64,000 nucleotides of DNA from JANTGF01 sp033791445 (lineage in GTDB: Bacteria; Bacteroidota; Bacteroidia; Bacteroidales; VadinHA17): positions 1 to 64,000 of the forward strand of contig JASJGS010000023.1 in assembly GCA_033791445.1 (NCBI GenBank), written 5' to 3'. The notes beneath the pieces were generated by a model, which saw only the letters and a list, made by a program, of their open reading frames with translations, was not told the origin of the DNA and searched no databases. The position numbers were made by a program, and so were the translations under genes. Below, one piece after another: positions 7,275 to 17,200 of this stretch; position 1 is the stretch's first letter; each line of letters begins with the position of its first letter.

Positions 7275-10145
7275 ATGGCATTTGATCTTTTTGAAAACAG
7301 ACACATAGGCCCACGGTGTTCAGAGCATAGTGAAATGCTAGACAAAGTAGGAGCCTCCTCTTTAGAAGAGCTTATAAATAGAACTATTCCTGAGTCAATC
7401 CGACTTAATGAACCTCTTAAACTGAATGAAGATGCCATAAGTGAGTATGAATACATGGCTAGCATTCGTAAAATTGCAGAGAAGAATAAACTATTTAAAA
7501 GCTATATTGGTTTAGGATACTATAATACTATATTACCAGCTGTAATCCAGAGAAATATTCTTGAGAACCCTTCATGGTATACTTCCTATACACCTTACCA
7601 GGCAGAGATTTCGCAAGGGCGCCTTGAAGCTTTATTGAATTTTCAGACGGTAGTAACTGAGCTTACCGGACTGAAAGTAGCCAATGCCTCACTATTGGAT
7701 GAGGCAACAGCTGCAGCCGAGGCAATGTTAATGGCTTATCGCACCAGATCAAGGGCAGCTGTGAAAGCAAATGTCAATAAGTTTTTCATTGATAAAGAGG
7801 TTTTTCCACAAACCTATGAGGTAGTAGTAGCAAGAGCCAGGCTGCTTGGAATAGAGACTTATTCTGGTGATTATAGGAATACCGAGCTGGATGATAATAC
7901 ATTTGGTGTCTTGGTCCAATATCCAAATGCATCTGGAAGTATTGAGGACTACAGTGAATGGATTGAAAGAGTTCATGAAAAAGGCGCTATGGCTATTGTA
8001 GCAGCCGATATTCTGAGTTTAGCCTTATTAACTCCTCCAGGTGAATGGGGTGCAGATATAGTAGTTGGTTCAACTCAGCGTTTTGGTGTCCCAATGGGCT
8101 TTGGTGGTCCTCATGCTGCCTATTTTGCCACCTTAGAAAAATACAAAAGAAATATACCTGGTAGAATCATTGGAGTTTCTTTGGATGCTCAGGGAAATCA
8201 GGCTCTCCGAATGGCACTTCAGACAAGAGAGCAACACATAAAACGCGAAAAAGCTTCATCAAATATCTGTACAGCTCAGGCATTGTTGGCAACCATGGCT
8301 GGTATGTATGCAATTTACCATGGCCCTGAGGGTTTGAAAAGAATAGCTTTTCATGTGCATAATACTGCATATGGTTTGGAGAAAATGCTGGATATTCTGG
8401 GGTATGAACAATTAAATAAGAACTATTTTGATACGCTGAAAGTTCGCCTTCCAGAAGGTGTGAGAATGGAAGATGTGAAAAATATAGCTCTTGAAAATCA
8501 GATTAATTTTCGTTATATCGATCATAATTTTTTGGGAATAAGCCTGGATGAGACAACATCTCAAGAGGATCTCAATCAAATTGCTAGTGTATTTGCAAAG
8601 GCTTCCAATATGGAGTTTGATCATGCTAAAGGAATTGCTGAAGGAATAAATTTTGACAAGAAATTTGAACGAACAGATGAATTCCTGGCCTTGAACATCT
8701 TCTGCGATTACCACTCTGAAACAGAGATGATGCGCTATATTAAGAAGCTGGAAAGGAAAGACTTTTCCTTAACACATTCAATGATTTCATTGGGCTCATG
8801 CACAATGAAACTAAATGCAGCTGTTGAAATGTTGCCATTGAGTTGGCCGGAATTTGGGAACCTTCATCCTTTTGTGCCAAAGGATCAGGCTGTTGGATAT
8901 TATCAATTAATTGATGAGTTGGAAGAAGATTTGAAGATTATAACAGGGTTTGATGCAATAAGCTTTCAACCAAATTCAGGTGCAGCAGGTGAATATACTG
9001 GTTTGTTGGTCATTCGTGCCTGGCATGAAAGCAGGAGGCAATCTGAAAGAGATATTGTTCTGATTCCAGCTTCAGCACATGGAACCAACCCTGCAAGTGC
9101 AGTCATGGCAGGGATGGAAGTGGTAGTAGTGGAATGTGATGAGAATGGCAATATCGATTTGCAGGACCTTCGCAAAAAAGCAATAGAAAATAAAGATAAA
9201 CTAGGTGCATTTATGGTTACATATCCTTCCACCCATGGTGTTTTTGAGGAGGATATAAAAGAAATGATTGAAGTTGTGCATGAAAATGGCGGGCAGGTGT
9301 ATATGGATGGTGCGAATATGAATGCGCAGATAGGATTCACCAATCCGGCAGTAATTGGAGCAGATGTTTGTCATTTAAACCTCCATAAAACCTTTGCTAT
9401 TCCTCATGGTGGAGGTGGACCCGGAATGGGACCAATTGGAGTGGCAAAACATCTGACTGAATTTCTTCCAAAACACCCGGAAGTGGAAACAGGAGGTAAG
9501 AATGGAATACTGGCAGTTGCTGCAGCTCCATGGGGAAGTGCCAGCATTCTTACAATTTCACATGCCTATATAAAAATGCTCGGCGGGAAAGGATTGACTT
9601 CTGCCACTGCGATCGCTATCTTAAATGCAAACTATCTGGCAAAATCTTTAAAGGATTATTTTGATATTCTTTATACTGGCAGAAATGGATTTGTGGGCCA
9701 TGAAATGATACTTGATTGCAGGAAATTTAAGGCTGATACTGGCGTGACAGAATTAGATATTGCGAAAAGGTTAATGGATTATGGATTTCATGCTCCGACC
9801 TTATCATTTCCTGTGCATGGGACATTAATGGTTGAACCTACTGAAAGCGAGTCTTTGTATGAGCTCAATAGGTTTGTTGATTCCATGGTTAATATCTACA
9901 ATGAAATTATGGAAATTGAGGAAGGCAAAGCGGATAAAGAATCAAATGTGTTGAAAAATGCACCACATACAGCCCTTGTTGCTGTTTCAGATAATTGGAA
10001 ATGCCAATATCCACGTGAAAAAGCAGCTTTCCCCCTGAATTGGGTTAGAGAAAACAAATTCTGGCCTTCTATTGGAAGGGTGGATGATGCCTACGGTGAC
10101 AGAAATCTAATATGTACCTGTGCACCGCTTGACGCATACAGGTAA
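7275..10145 (+). CDS. gcvP: Glycine dehydrogenase (decarboxylating), P protein
   Basis: This 956-residue P protein of the glycine cleavage system decarboxylates glycine and passes the aminomethyl group to lipoylated H protein. It is the fused full-length form with both halves. The N-terminal half begins FENRHIGPRCSEH and contains PYQAEISQGRLEALLNFQT; the C-terminal half carries the PLP-binding lysine (residue 705) in HKTFAIPHGGGGPGMGPIG. SMISLGSCTMKLNAA marks the central junction. Length is normal. gcvT and gcvH are not in the window, so the system is split across the genome. The lpdA gene near 52 kb could supply the L protein. Confidence 0.97.
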   Translation: MAFDLFENRHIGPRCSEHSEMLDKVGASSLEELINRTIPESIRLNEPLKLNEDAISEYEYMASIRKIAEKNKLFKSYIGLGYYNTILPAVIQRNILENPSWYTSYTPYQAEISQGRLEALLNFQTVVTELTGLKVANASLLDEATAAAEAMLMAYRTRSRAAVKANVNKFFIDKEVFPQTYEVVVARARLLGIETYSGDYRNTELDDNTFGVLVQYPNASGSIEDYSEWIERVHEKGAMAIVAADILSLALLTPPGEWGADIVVGSTQRFGVPMGFGGPHAAYFATLEKYKRNIPGRIIGVSLDAQGNQALRMALQTREQHIKREKASSNICTAQALLATMAGMYAIYHGPEGLKRIAFHVHNTAYGLEKMLDILGYEQLNKNYFDTLKVRLPEGVRMEDVKNIALENQINFRYIDHNFLGISLDETTSQEDLNQIASVFAKASNMEFDHAKGIAEGINFDKKFERTDEFLALNIFCDYHSETEMMRYIKKLERKDFSLTHSMISLGSCTMKLNAAVEMLPLSWPEFGNLHPFVPKDQAVGYYQLIDELEEDLKIITGFDAISFQPNSGAAGEYTGLLVIRAWHESRRQSERDIVLIPASAHGTNPASAVMAGMEVVVVECDENGNIDLQDLRKKAIENKDKLGAFMVTYPSTHGVFEEDIKEMIEVVHENGGQVYMDGANMNAQIGFTNPAVIGADVCHLNLHKTFAIPHGGGGPGMGPIGVAKHLTEFLPKHPEVETGGKNGILAVAAAPWGSASILTISHAYIKMLGGKGLTSATAIAILNANYLAKSLKDYFDILYTGRNGFVGHEMILDCRKFKADTGVTELDIAKRLMDYGFHAPTLSFPVHGTLMVEPTESESLYELNRFVDSMVNIYNEIMEIEEGKADKESNVLKNAPHTALVAVSDNWKCQYPREKAAFPLNWVRENKFWPSIGRVDDAYGDRNLICTCAPLDAYR

Positions 10146-10157
10146 GAATCTAATTGG

Positions 10158-11144
10158 TTAAGAAAGCTTGCGGTCAAGGGCATCTTTAATTACTAAATCC
10201 AGAATTTCTCCCATATTCGATCCAAAAGCTTCAATTTGTCTTGGAACGATACTTTCTTTAGTCATGCCTGGTACAGTATTGATTTCCAGGAAGTAAGGGG
10301 TGTTGTTTGAAATAATATAGTCAATTCTAACAAGGCCGTCACAACCTAACTTTAAATATATATGCTCTGAAATATCCATGCATTTTTGCCTGAGATCATC
10401 TGGTATCCTGGCAGGTGTAATTTCTTCAGCTTTGCCCTCGGTATATTTAGCCTCATAGTCGAAAAAATCATTTTCACTAACAATTTCAGTAAGTGGGAAT
10501 ATTAATATTTCTGACTTTGTTTTAAACAAGCCACAGGAAACTTCAGTCCCTTGAACAAATTCCTCAATAATTACCTCTTCATCTTCAACAAATGCATTGA
10601 ATATCGCTGTTTGTAATTCTTCCTTATCTTTTACTTTTGAGATACCAAAACTGGAACCACTATTATTTGGTTTAACAAAGCAAGGCATATTCAATTTTTG
10701 GAAAATCCCTTCAAGATCAAAGACTTCTTCCTTTCTCAATAGCAAACTTTTAGCCGTTTTAACACCGAATTCCTTCAAGAAATTTTTGCAAGCAAACTTG
10801 TTGAATGTAAGGGCAGAAGTAAAAACATTACAACTGGTATAAGGGATATTTAAGAGGTCGAAATAGGATTGTAGTTTGCCATCTTCTCCAGGGGTTCCAT
10901 GAATAGCCATAAGTACACAATCAAACTTAATTTTCAATTTACTGGTTTGAAATGAAAAATCATTTTTATCAATAGTATACTTCTTCTCTGAACTTAATAC
11001 AGTCCATTCACTACCTTTCACAACCACTGTATATGCATTGTATTTCTTTTCGTCAAGGCTTGAACTTAGTTCTCCGGCACTGTTTATTGAAATTTGATAT
11101 TCCGATGAGTTGCCGCCGGCAACCACAGCAATGTTCTTCTTCAT
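10158..11144 (-). CDS. ddl: D-alanine--D-alanine ligase
   Basis: This 328-residue ATP-grasp enzyme joins two D-alanines for peptidoglycan precursors. Visible features are the N-terminal VVAGGNSSEYQISINSA, the HGTPGEDGKLQ loop (about residue 80), the ATP-grasp PCFVKPNNSGSSFGI and the metal-binding VRIDYIISNNTPYFLEINTVPGM near the C terminus. Length and motif order are normal. It converges on gcvP with only 12 nt between the stops, and lies 32 nt downstream of meaB on the same strand. The MurF-Alr fusion at 24.3 kb supplies the neighbouring pathway steps. Confidence 0.95.
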   Translation of the reverse strand: MKKNIAVVAGGNSSEYQISINSAGELSSSLDEKKYNAYTVVVKGSEWTVLSSEKKYTIDKNDFSFQTSKLKIKFDCVLMAIHGTPGEDGKLQSYFDLLNIPYTSCNVFTSALTFNKFACKNFLKEFGVKTAKSLLLRKEEVFDLEGIFQKLNMPCFVKPNNSGSSFGISKVKDKEELQTAIFNAFVEDEEVIIEEFVQGTEVSCGLFKTKSEILIFPLTEIVSENDFFDYEAKYTEGKAEEITPARIPDDLRQKCMDISEHIYLKLGCDGLVRIDYIISNNTPYFLEINTVPGMTKESIVPRQIEAFGSNMGEILDLVIKDALDRKLS

Positions 11145-11176
11145 TAAAATAAGCTGCTTAATTATTAGTACTAATC

Positions 11177-12280
11177 CTATTTCTTATTTAAAAATATATC
11201 AAGTAGGTGATAGGCAGCTGTAAATGGGCCAATCTCTCCATTTAAAACAGCCTGCTCCATAGTTTCTGTTTTATCTTTTATGAGCGAATTTAAGTAAAAA
11301 TTGCTTTTCAAATTTTCTTCAATTGTCTGATGCATCCAAAAAATCGCCTGCTTTTTCCTATTAGAATCAAACCAGGAATTTGATTGGACAAGTTTTATGT
11401 ATTCGAGTATGATGTCCCAGACTTCAGTTAATCCTTTATTTGAAACGGCAGATGAGGTGACTACTTTCGGTGTCCAGCCAGATTCACTGGGTGGAAAAAA
11501 ATGCAAGGCATTTTTAAATTCCTGCTTAGCTCTTGCTGCCTTTTCAAGATTATCTCCATCAGCCTTGGTAATTACTACCGCGTCAGCCATTTCCATAATG
11601 CCTCTTTTTATTCCTTGTAGTTCGTCTCCTGACCCAGCCAACATTAGAAGAAGGAAAAAATCAACCATGGAATGTACCGCTATTTCTGACTGGCCAACAC
11701 CTACTGTTTCTATGAAAATTGTATCGAATCCGGCTGCTTCACAAAGGGTGATTGTTTCTCGAGTTTTTCTTGCAACCCCTCCGAGAGTACCGGACGATGG
11801 TGATGGGCGAATAAAAGCACTTTTATTGGCAGATAATTTTTCCATTCGTGTTTTATCCCCCAGAATACTTCCTCCTGATCGCTTACTGCTTGGATCAATG
11901 GTGAGAACAGCCAGCTTCCTACCGGTAGATGTTATCTGTGATCCAAGTTCTTCAATAAAAGTGCTTTTTCCAACTCCTGGAATACCTGTAATTCCTATCC
12001 TAATAGATTTTCCACTGGCAGGCAAGCATTTTTCAATTATTTCCTGACCTAATTTTTGGTGCGAAGGTTTCGAGCTTTCAATAATTGTTATGGCCTGGCT
12101 AAGGAGCACCAGATCCTGATCTTTAATACCCTTGATATAGGCATTGGCAGGCAGTAGTTTTTTCTTTTTTGTAGAGGCTAGCTCAAATGCTTCTTTATTG
12201 ACGGATGGTGGCCGATTTATACCACTACTCACCGATAGGGTACTACTTTTCGAAGCTTTTTTATTTTTAGCCGATTCCAT
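11177..12280 (-). CDS. meaB: Methylmalonyl-CoA mutase-associated GTPase MeaB
   Basis: This 367-residue SIMIBI-class G3E GTPase protects and gates cofactor loading of adenosylcobalamin-dependent methylmalonyl-CoA mutase. The Walker A motif is GIPGVGKST (residues 99-107); TIDPSSKRSGGSILGDKTRM, the FIETVGVGQSE switch II and a VVITKADGDN base-recognition motif all follow. The first 40 residues are Lys/Ser-rich and look disordered, making it slightly longer than usual. The mutase subunits are not in the window. The biotin-dependent carboxylase pair at 36.6-38.5 kb belongs to the same propionyl/methylmalonyl-CoA metabolism. Confidence 0.95.
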   Translation of the reverse strand: MESAKNKKASKSSTLSVSSGINRPPSVNKEAFELASTKKKKLLPANAYIKGIKDQDLVLLSQAITIIESSKPSHQKLGQEIIEKCLPASGKSIRIGITGIPGVGKSTFIEELGSQITSTGRKLAVLTIDPSSKRSGGSILGDKTRMEKLSANKSAFIRPSPSSGTLGGVARKTRETITLCEAAGFDTIFIETVGVGQSEIAVHSMVDFFLLLMLAGSGDELQGIKRGIMEMADAVVITKADGDNLEKAARAKQEFKNALHFFPPSESGWTPKVVTSSAVSNKGLTEVWDIILEYIKLVQSNSWFDSNRKKQAIFWMHQTIEENLKSNFYLNSLIKDKTETMEQAVLNGEIGPFTAAYHLLDIFLNKK

Positions 12281-12287
12281 AATAGTG

Positions 12288-12295
12288 CGAAGTTA
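12288..12295 (-). promoter_or_regulatory. Possible -7 box of meaB
   Basis: On the minus strand this reads TAACTTCG, one base away from TAnnTTTG, a few bases upstream of the meaB ATG at 12280. I see no clear -33 box, and the leader would be almost absent. Confidence 0.3.
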
Positions 12296-12372
12296 ATATT
12301 TTTCAAAAAATATCACTAGAAAGTTAAACAGGGTATTATTCCAAATAGATTATTTTACCTTATATGAGAAAC

Positions 12373-12397
12373 AAAAAAAGCCTTCTGTAAGGAAGGC
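12373..12397 (-). terminator. Rho-independent terminator of the thioredoxin-like gene
   Basis: GCCTTC (12380-12385) pairs with GAAGGC (12392-12397) around a 6-nt loop. On the minus strand the stem is followed by a run of seven U residues. It sits 33 nt past the stop of the leftward thioredoxin-like gene. Confidence 0.75.
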
Positions 12398-12429
12398 CTG
12401 GTAGACTATAATCTGAAAAATATTCTTGA

Positions 12430-12771
12430 TTATTTTAAATGAGAATCAAGTATTTCAACAATTTGTTCTTTTGATTGAATACTGCTTGTTGACTTTACAA
12501 CCTCCCCGTTTTTGTAATATACAGTAAATGGCAGGCCCATGAAACCCATACATTCAGGAAGTTTTCGAATGACCATAGCCGTTGGTGTGTCAAAATCCAT
12601 ATCGCAGAACGAAACTTCTGGATATTCACCATCAAGTTCTAGCATAGAGGCGTAAACAGGTATACACATGGGTCCCATCCTTCCACAACAGATCATTACA
12701 TTTTCTTTTTCACTCAGGACTTTTTGATACTCCTCCTCAGATTCAATATGTTTTAAATTTGTATGTAACAT
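12430..12771 (-). CDS. Thioredoxin-like protein, atypical Cys motif
   Basis: This 113-residue protein has a thioredoxin-like fold pattern. A helix is followed by the strand and loop NVMICCGRMGPMCIPVY, a central YPEVSFCDMDFDTP strand, then CMGFMGLPFTVYYKNGEVV with the typical cis-proline position (GLPF) and a C-terminal helix. Instead of CxxC it has Cys28-Cys29 and Cys36, so the usual two-residue spacing is absent; another cysteine (about 75) precedes the cis-proline loop. It may be a redox protein with an unusual disulfide, or a non-redox thioredoxin-fold protein. It has its own promoter (12830-12859) and terminator, so it is a single-gene unit. Confidence 0.7.
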   Translation of the reverse strand: MLHTNLKHIESEEEYQKVLSEKENVMICCGRMGPMCIPVYASMLELDGEYPEVSFCDMDFDTPTAMVIRKLPECMGFMGLPFTVYYKNGEVVKSTSSIQSKEQIVEILDSHLK

Positions 12772-12829
12772 AGTTTATATTATTTGAGATTTGAATTGGG
12801 TTGTTGATAACAATATTTATATGAGTCGA

Positions 12830-12859
12830 CAAAAGTATAAATTACTTATAAATACCAAT
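12830..12859 (-). promoter_or_regulatory. Promoter of the thioredoxin-like gene
   Basis: The minus strand has TACTTTTG (plus 12830-12837), an exact TAnnTTTG match. ATTG (plus 12856-12859) lies 18 nt upstream as a three-of-four -33 box. The predicted leader is about 50 nt. Confidence 0.6.
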
Positions 12860-12941
12860 GAGTTTATTAAAGAAAATCGAGTGAGTTAATGAGACCTGCA
12901 ATTTACTCCATAGTGAAATATTCTTACTATTTTGTTTTAGT

Positions 12942-12969
12942 AAAAAAAGCGCCGGAATATCCGGCGCTT
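12942..12969 (-). terminator. Rho-independent terminator of the DUF1573 gene
   Basis: A perfect 10-bp stem, AAGCGCCGGA (12947-12956) with TCCGGCGCTT (12960-12969), closes a 3-nt loop and is followed on the minus strand by a U run (plus 12942-12948). It sits 29 nt beyond the DUF1573 stop codon and is one of the strongest terminators in the window. Confidence 0.88.
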
Positions 12970-12997
12970 GAAATTATTATTGTATGGGAGATGTCAA

Positions 12998-14098
12998 TTA
13001 GTTAGCCGCAGGAGCTGCAACTTCACCAGTTACCCTTAATACTAAATTTGGGGTTTTAGGGTCATTTGTTATAACTGTAATTGATTTATTCTGGCGGCCA
13101 ACTCTTGTACCTGAACTAAAAATAGCTTTAATTGAGCTACTTTGCCCGGGCTTAATCACTTTTTCTTTTGGTGATACAGCAGTACAACCACAGCTGGAAC
13201 TTACTTTTCTGATAATCAAATCACTTTTCCCACTATTCTTAAATACAAAGCTATGTTCAACAGATTCTTTCTGTTTAATTTCCCCAAAATTAAATACCTT
13301 TTCACTAATATCCATTACTGCAGCACTTGCCAATTGATCAGCAGTTAGATTCGTAAAGTTCTCAGAAACAGTGGCTGAGATGGTAAGGCGATTCTTCCTG
13401 TCTTCTTTGTCATTGTAATTAACCTGCACTCTGTCTACAATAAATCCCCAATCATTGATGCTGGAAGCATCGTATGTCCCTGTAATTATTCCTTTCTGGT
13501 TTGGCTTTAAGGTAGTTGGATTAGGTGTAAGCTTCAAATGATTTGGGATCTGAGAAAAAGAGATGGATTGATTCTGTCCAGAGGTGTTTACTACCTGTAT
13601 GCTTACTGTTTTTTTCTCATCCTTATAAACTTTTACAAATGCCATGTGATTGGTTTTAAAACGCACATCACCAATTAAGAAAGGATAATCATCCTCAATT
13701 GTTTTAGGCTTGGGAATCACATTTCCGGTAATTCGAAGGCTAACCACTTTTGGATTTGCATTTGAATAAACTGTAACAGATTTATTGAACTTATTCGGCC
13801 TGTTTTTAGGATTATAAGCCACTTGGATATAGCCATCTTTACCTGGAGCAATGGGCTCTTTCGTCCATTTTGGAGTAGTACACCCACAGGATGCGGTTAC
13901 CTTATTAACAATTAGAGGCTGGTTCCCAGTGTTCTTAAATTTGAAATCATATGTTGCAAGACCTGCTTCTTCTTTTATATCACCAAAATCATGAGCCTTG
14001 TTCTCAAAAGCAACAGTAGCTCCAGTCTGTTGAGCTGAAATATACCAGGGCATTAGAAGAAGAATGCCAACTATTAAACCACTAATAACTTTTCTCAT
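12998..14098 (-). CDS. Exported protein with two DUF1573 domains
   Basis: This 366-residue protein starts with a clear signal peptide (RKVISGLIVGILLLMPWYISAQ) and should be periplasmic or surface-located. Two Ig-like DUF1573 units are visible, about residues 28-130 and 258-360. Each has the pattern FGDIKEE or FGEIKQK, a hydrophobic FKFKNTG or FVFKNSG strand, and the signature SCGCT followed by KPG or APG. The middle segment resembles a third, cysteine-free Ig-like unit. Such proteins are common in Bacteroidota, and their partner or ligand is unknown. The gene is monocistronic, with a strong terminator and a divergent promoter region shared with the TolB-like gene. Confidence 0.85.
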   Translation of the reverse strand: MRKVISGLIVGILLLMPWYISAQQTGATVAFENKAHDFGDIKEEAGLATYDFKFKNTGNQPLIVNKVTASCGCTTPKWTKEPIAPGKDGYIQVAYNPKNRPNKFNKSVTVYSNANPKVVSLRITGNVIPKPKTIEDDYPFLIGDVRFKTNHMAFVKVYKDEKKTVSIQVVNTSGQNQSISFSQIPNHLKLTPNPTTLKPNQKGIITGTYDASSINDWGFIVDRVQVNYNDKEDRKNRLTISATVSENFTNLTADQLASAAVMDISEKVFNFGEIKQKESVEHSFVFKNSGKSDLIIRKVSSSCGCTAVSPKEKVIKPGQSSSIKAIFSSGTRVGRQNKSITVITNDPKTPNLVLRVTGEVAAPAAN

Positions 14099-14160
14099 GC
14101 TAAAAATTTTTCTTAAAATATCTTGTTAACTCACGAAACATCTAAATTAATTAAACGTTT

Positions 14161-14168
14161 CAAAATTA
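14161..14168 (-). promoter_or_regulatory. -7 box of the DUF1573 gene
   Basis: On the minus strand this is TAATTTTG, an exact TAnnTTTG match, about 60 nt upstream of the start codon at 14098. I see no good -33 element at the usual spacing. Confidence 0.45.
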
Positions 14169-14240
14169 ATAAAGTTTATTTTTGTATATACAATTTTAAG
14201 AATTTCTTGTGAAATAGCATTATTTTTCGCCTTACTTTAA

Positions 14241-14248
14241 TAGCTTTG
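14241..14248 (+). promoter_or_regulatory. -7 box of the TolB-like gene
   Basis: TAGCTTTG matches TAnnTTTG exactly and lies 30-42 nt upstream of the possible TTG/GTG starts. A second exact match, TATTTTTG, lies at 14177-14184, so there may be two start points. Confidence 0.5.
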
Positions 14249-14290
14249 ATTGAATTTTCTTATTTTTTGCCTCTTTAATTGCAGGAATTT

Positions 14291-17200
14291 GTGAATATAA
14301 GAAGACTGAAATATTTATTACTGATTATAGTATTGGCTATGAGTGCCAGCTCATATGGTCAATTCTATAGAGGTTCACAAATGACATTTGGTAAAAATCG
14401 GGTACAGTATAATGATTTTTACTGGTCGTTTTATCGCTTTGAAAATTTCGACGTGTATTTTAATGAGTATGGACGTGACCTGGCAGAATATACAGGTAAA
14501 TATGCTCATAAGCAATTGTCTGAGATGGAAAACTTTATCGATCACAGATTAAATAAGCGTCTGGTACTCTTGGTTTATAATAAATTATCAGATTTTAGGC
14601 AGAGTAATATCGGCCTGGTAACAGGAAATGAGGAGTACAATTTAGGCGGGATATCAACAGTTGTTGAAAATAAGGTATTCCTCTACTATGAAGGAGACCA
14701 CCGTAAATTTGATCACCAGGTAAAAAAAGCGGTAGCGTATTCTCTTGTTAATGAAATGCTTCTTGATAATCCAAACAGGGCAAGGGTCAGGAACTCTTCA
14801 AAAATGGAATATCCTGAATGGTATTTTGAGGGGCTCACATCTTACCTTTCAAATAATTGGGATTTTGAGATTGAAAACGAGGTGAAAGATGGTATTCTTT
14901 CAGGCAAGTATAAAAAGTTGAACCGGCTTGAAAAAGAGGATGCAGCTACGGCAGGACATTCATTCTGGAAGTTTATCGCTGATACATATGGTGAAAATAT
15001 AATCCCTAATGTCTTATATATTACTCGCATTAATAATGATTATAATAAGGGATTGTATTACGTGCTTGGTGTTTCTATGAAGGAGTTGAATGAAGCCTGG
15101 CTCGATTATTTTAAGGAGAAGTTCACTGAGGATGAGCAGGTTCGATTTACCCCAGAGGCCAAAAAAATTATTGAAAAACCTAAGAAGGAAACGGTATATG
15201 AAAAGTTAAAGGTTAGCCCCGATGGGAGAAATGTAGCCTATGTAACCAATAAGATGGGTCGGTATAAGGTGTGGATCCTTGACACCTATACAGGAAAGAA
15301 AAAGTGGATCTATCGTCGTGAACCAAAAGTTGAACAAATTATTGATTATTCTTACCCTGTTATGGCCTGGCATCCAACAGGTAAAATGTTGACCATTATA
15401 ACTGAGGAAAAAGGTGGCCTTGATCTTTTATTTTACAGGACGGCTACCAAAAAAATAGAACGAAAAAATCTTCTTTACTTTGATAAGATTATCGATTTTT
15501 CTTATTCGCCTAACGGAGGGAAACTTGTTTTTTCAGCCATGAAGAATGGATTAACAGACCTGTTCTTATATGATATTGCTGCAGGTACTCATGAGCAGTT
15601 GACTTATGATCTGGCAGATGATTTGTCGCCCAGGTATTCAAAGTTAGGTGACCATATTATTTTTAGTTCAAACAGGATCAATGATACCCTTACATTTGGA
15701 CGAGAATATGATAAAGAAGTAGGTATGAATTTTGATCTCTTTCTTTATGATATTAAATCCCATTCCCCATATCTAACTCGCTTGGCTGAAGATAAATATA
15801 TTGACAAATTTAATGCCTTTAATATCAAAGACAATGAATACCTTTATCTCGGAGATCAATCTGGTATATTGAATAGGTATTACTCCCGCTTTGATAGTGC
15901 TATTAGTTACATCGATACAACCATTCATTACAGGTATTTTGCAGAATCGAAACCTATAACTAATTATAATCGAAATATTCTCGAAGAAGATTTTAGTCCT
16001 TATTCTGAAACCTTTGGAGAGGTTGTATTAGAAGATGGTAAATACAATATGTATTTCGGGCAATTGTTTCCTGAAGATCTTGATTACGTTGATAAACCTA
16101 TAGAGACTGTATTTCGTAAGAAGCATACCGATGAATTGGTTAAACTGGATAGTATTGAAGTATTGCGCCAAAGGCTTATTGAGGAAGATAGAAGAATGCG
16201 TGATACTCTTACAAAACCTTTGTATGCTTATTTTGAGACCGAGACCCTGGTTGATGTTAACAATTATGTTTTTGAGGAGGAAAAGGAAAATTATTATAAA
16301 CACTTATTAAAGAAGGATCTAATTGAGATTGACCTGGACACTGCTGATATTCCTTTGCCGCCGATAAGAATTTATGAAACTTCTTTCTATACTAACTATC
16401 TGGCAACTCAATTAGATTTTGGCTATCTGAATAACTTTTACCAGGCCTTTAACGGAAGCGGTGTTTACTATAATCCTGGTATTGGAATGTTGTTTAATAT
16501 TGGAGCCAACGATTTGTTTGAAGATTATAAAATTGTTGGGGGCTTCCGTTTTTCAGCTGACTTTAATAGCAATGAATATCTGGTTAGTTTTGAAAGTTTG
16601 AAGAAGAGAATAGATAAGCAGATTGTATTTCACAGACAGTCCTATAAGTCATATGTAGGTAATTCAAGTAATTGGGTTAAAGTCCATTCAAATCAGCTAT
16701 TATATGCTATGACATATCCCATTAACCAGGTAATGGCAGTGAAGGGAACTGTTGGCTTACGATCAGACCGGGAGGTATTTCAGGCTACCAATCGGGAAAA
16801 TTTATTTAGAGATGATAGATATGCCACCTGGGCCAATTTTAAGCTTGAATATATTTATGATAATACACGATATAGAGGAGTTAATTTATATAATGGTGTA
16901 AGATTTAAGATTTTCGGTGAATATTATCAACGACTTGAACAAAGGCAATCAGATGTATTTATTGTGGGTGGGGATTTTAGGTATTATATCAAAATACACC
17001 GTGACCTCATCTGGGCAAACAGATTTGCTGCAAGTACATCTTTTGGACATAATAAATTGATTTATTATATGGGTGGTGTTGATAATTGGTTTAATATTTT
17101 CAACGTCGATGAAATGTTTGACCAGTCCATTCCGATTGATTATACTCAGAATTATGTTTTTCAAACTGTAGCAACTAATATGAGGGGGTTTAAGCAAAAT

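Noticed and set aside
11397..12047. 216-residue plus-strand open frame
   Set aside because: It is an antisense shadow of meaB, which has intact GTPase motifs.
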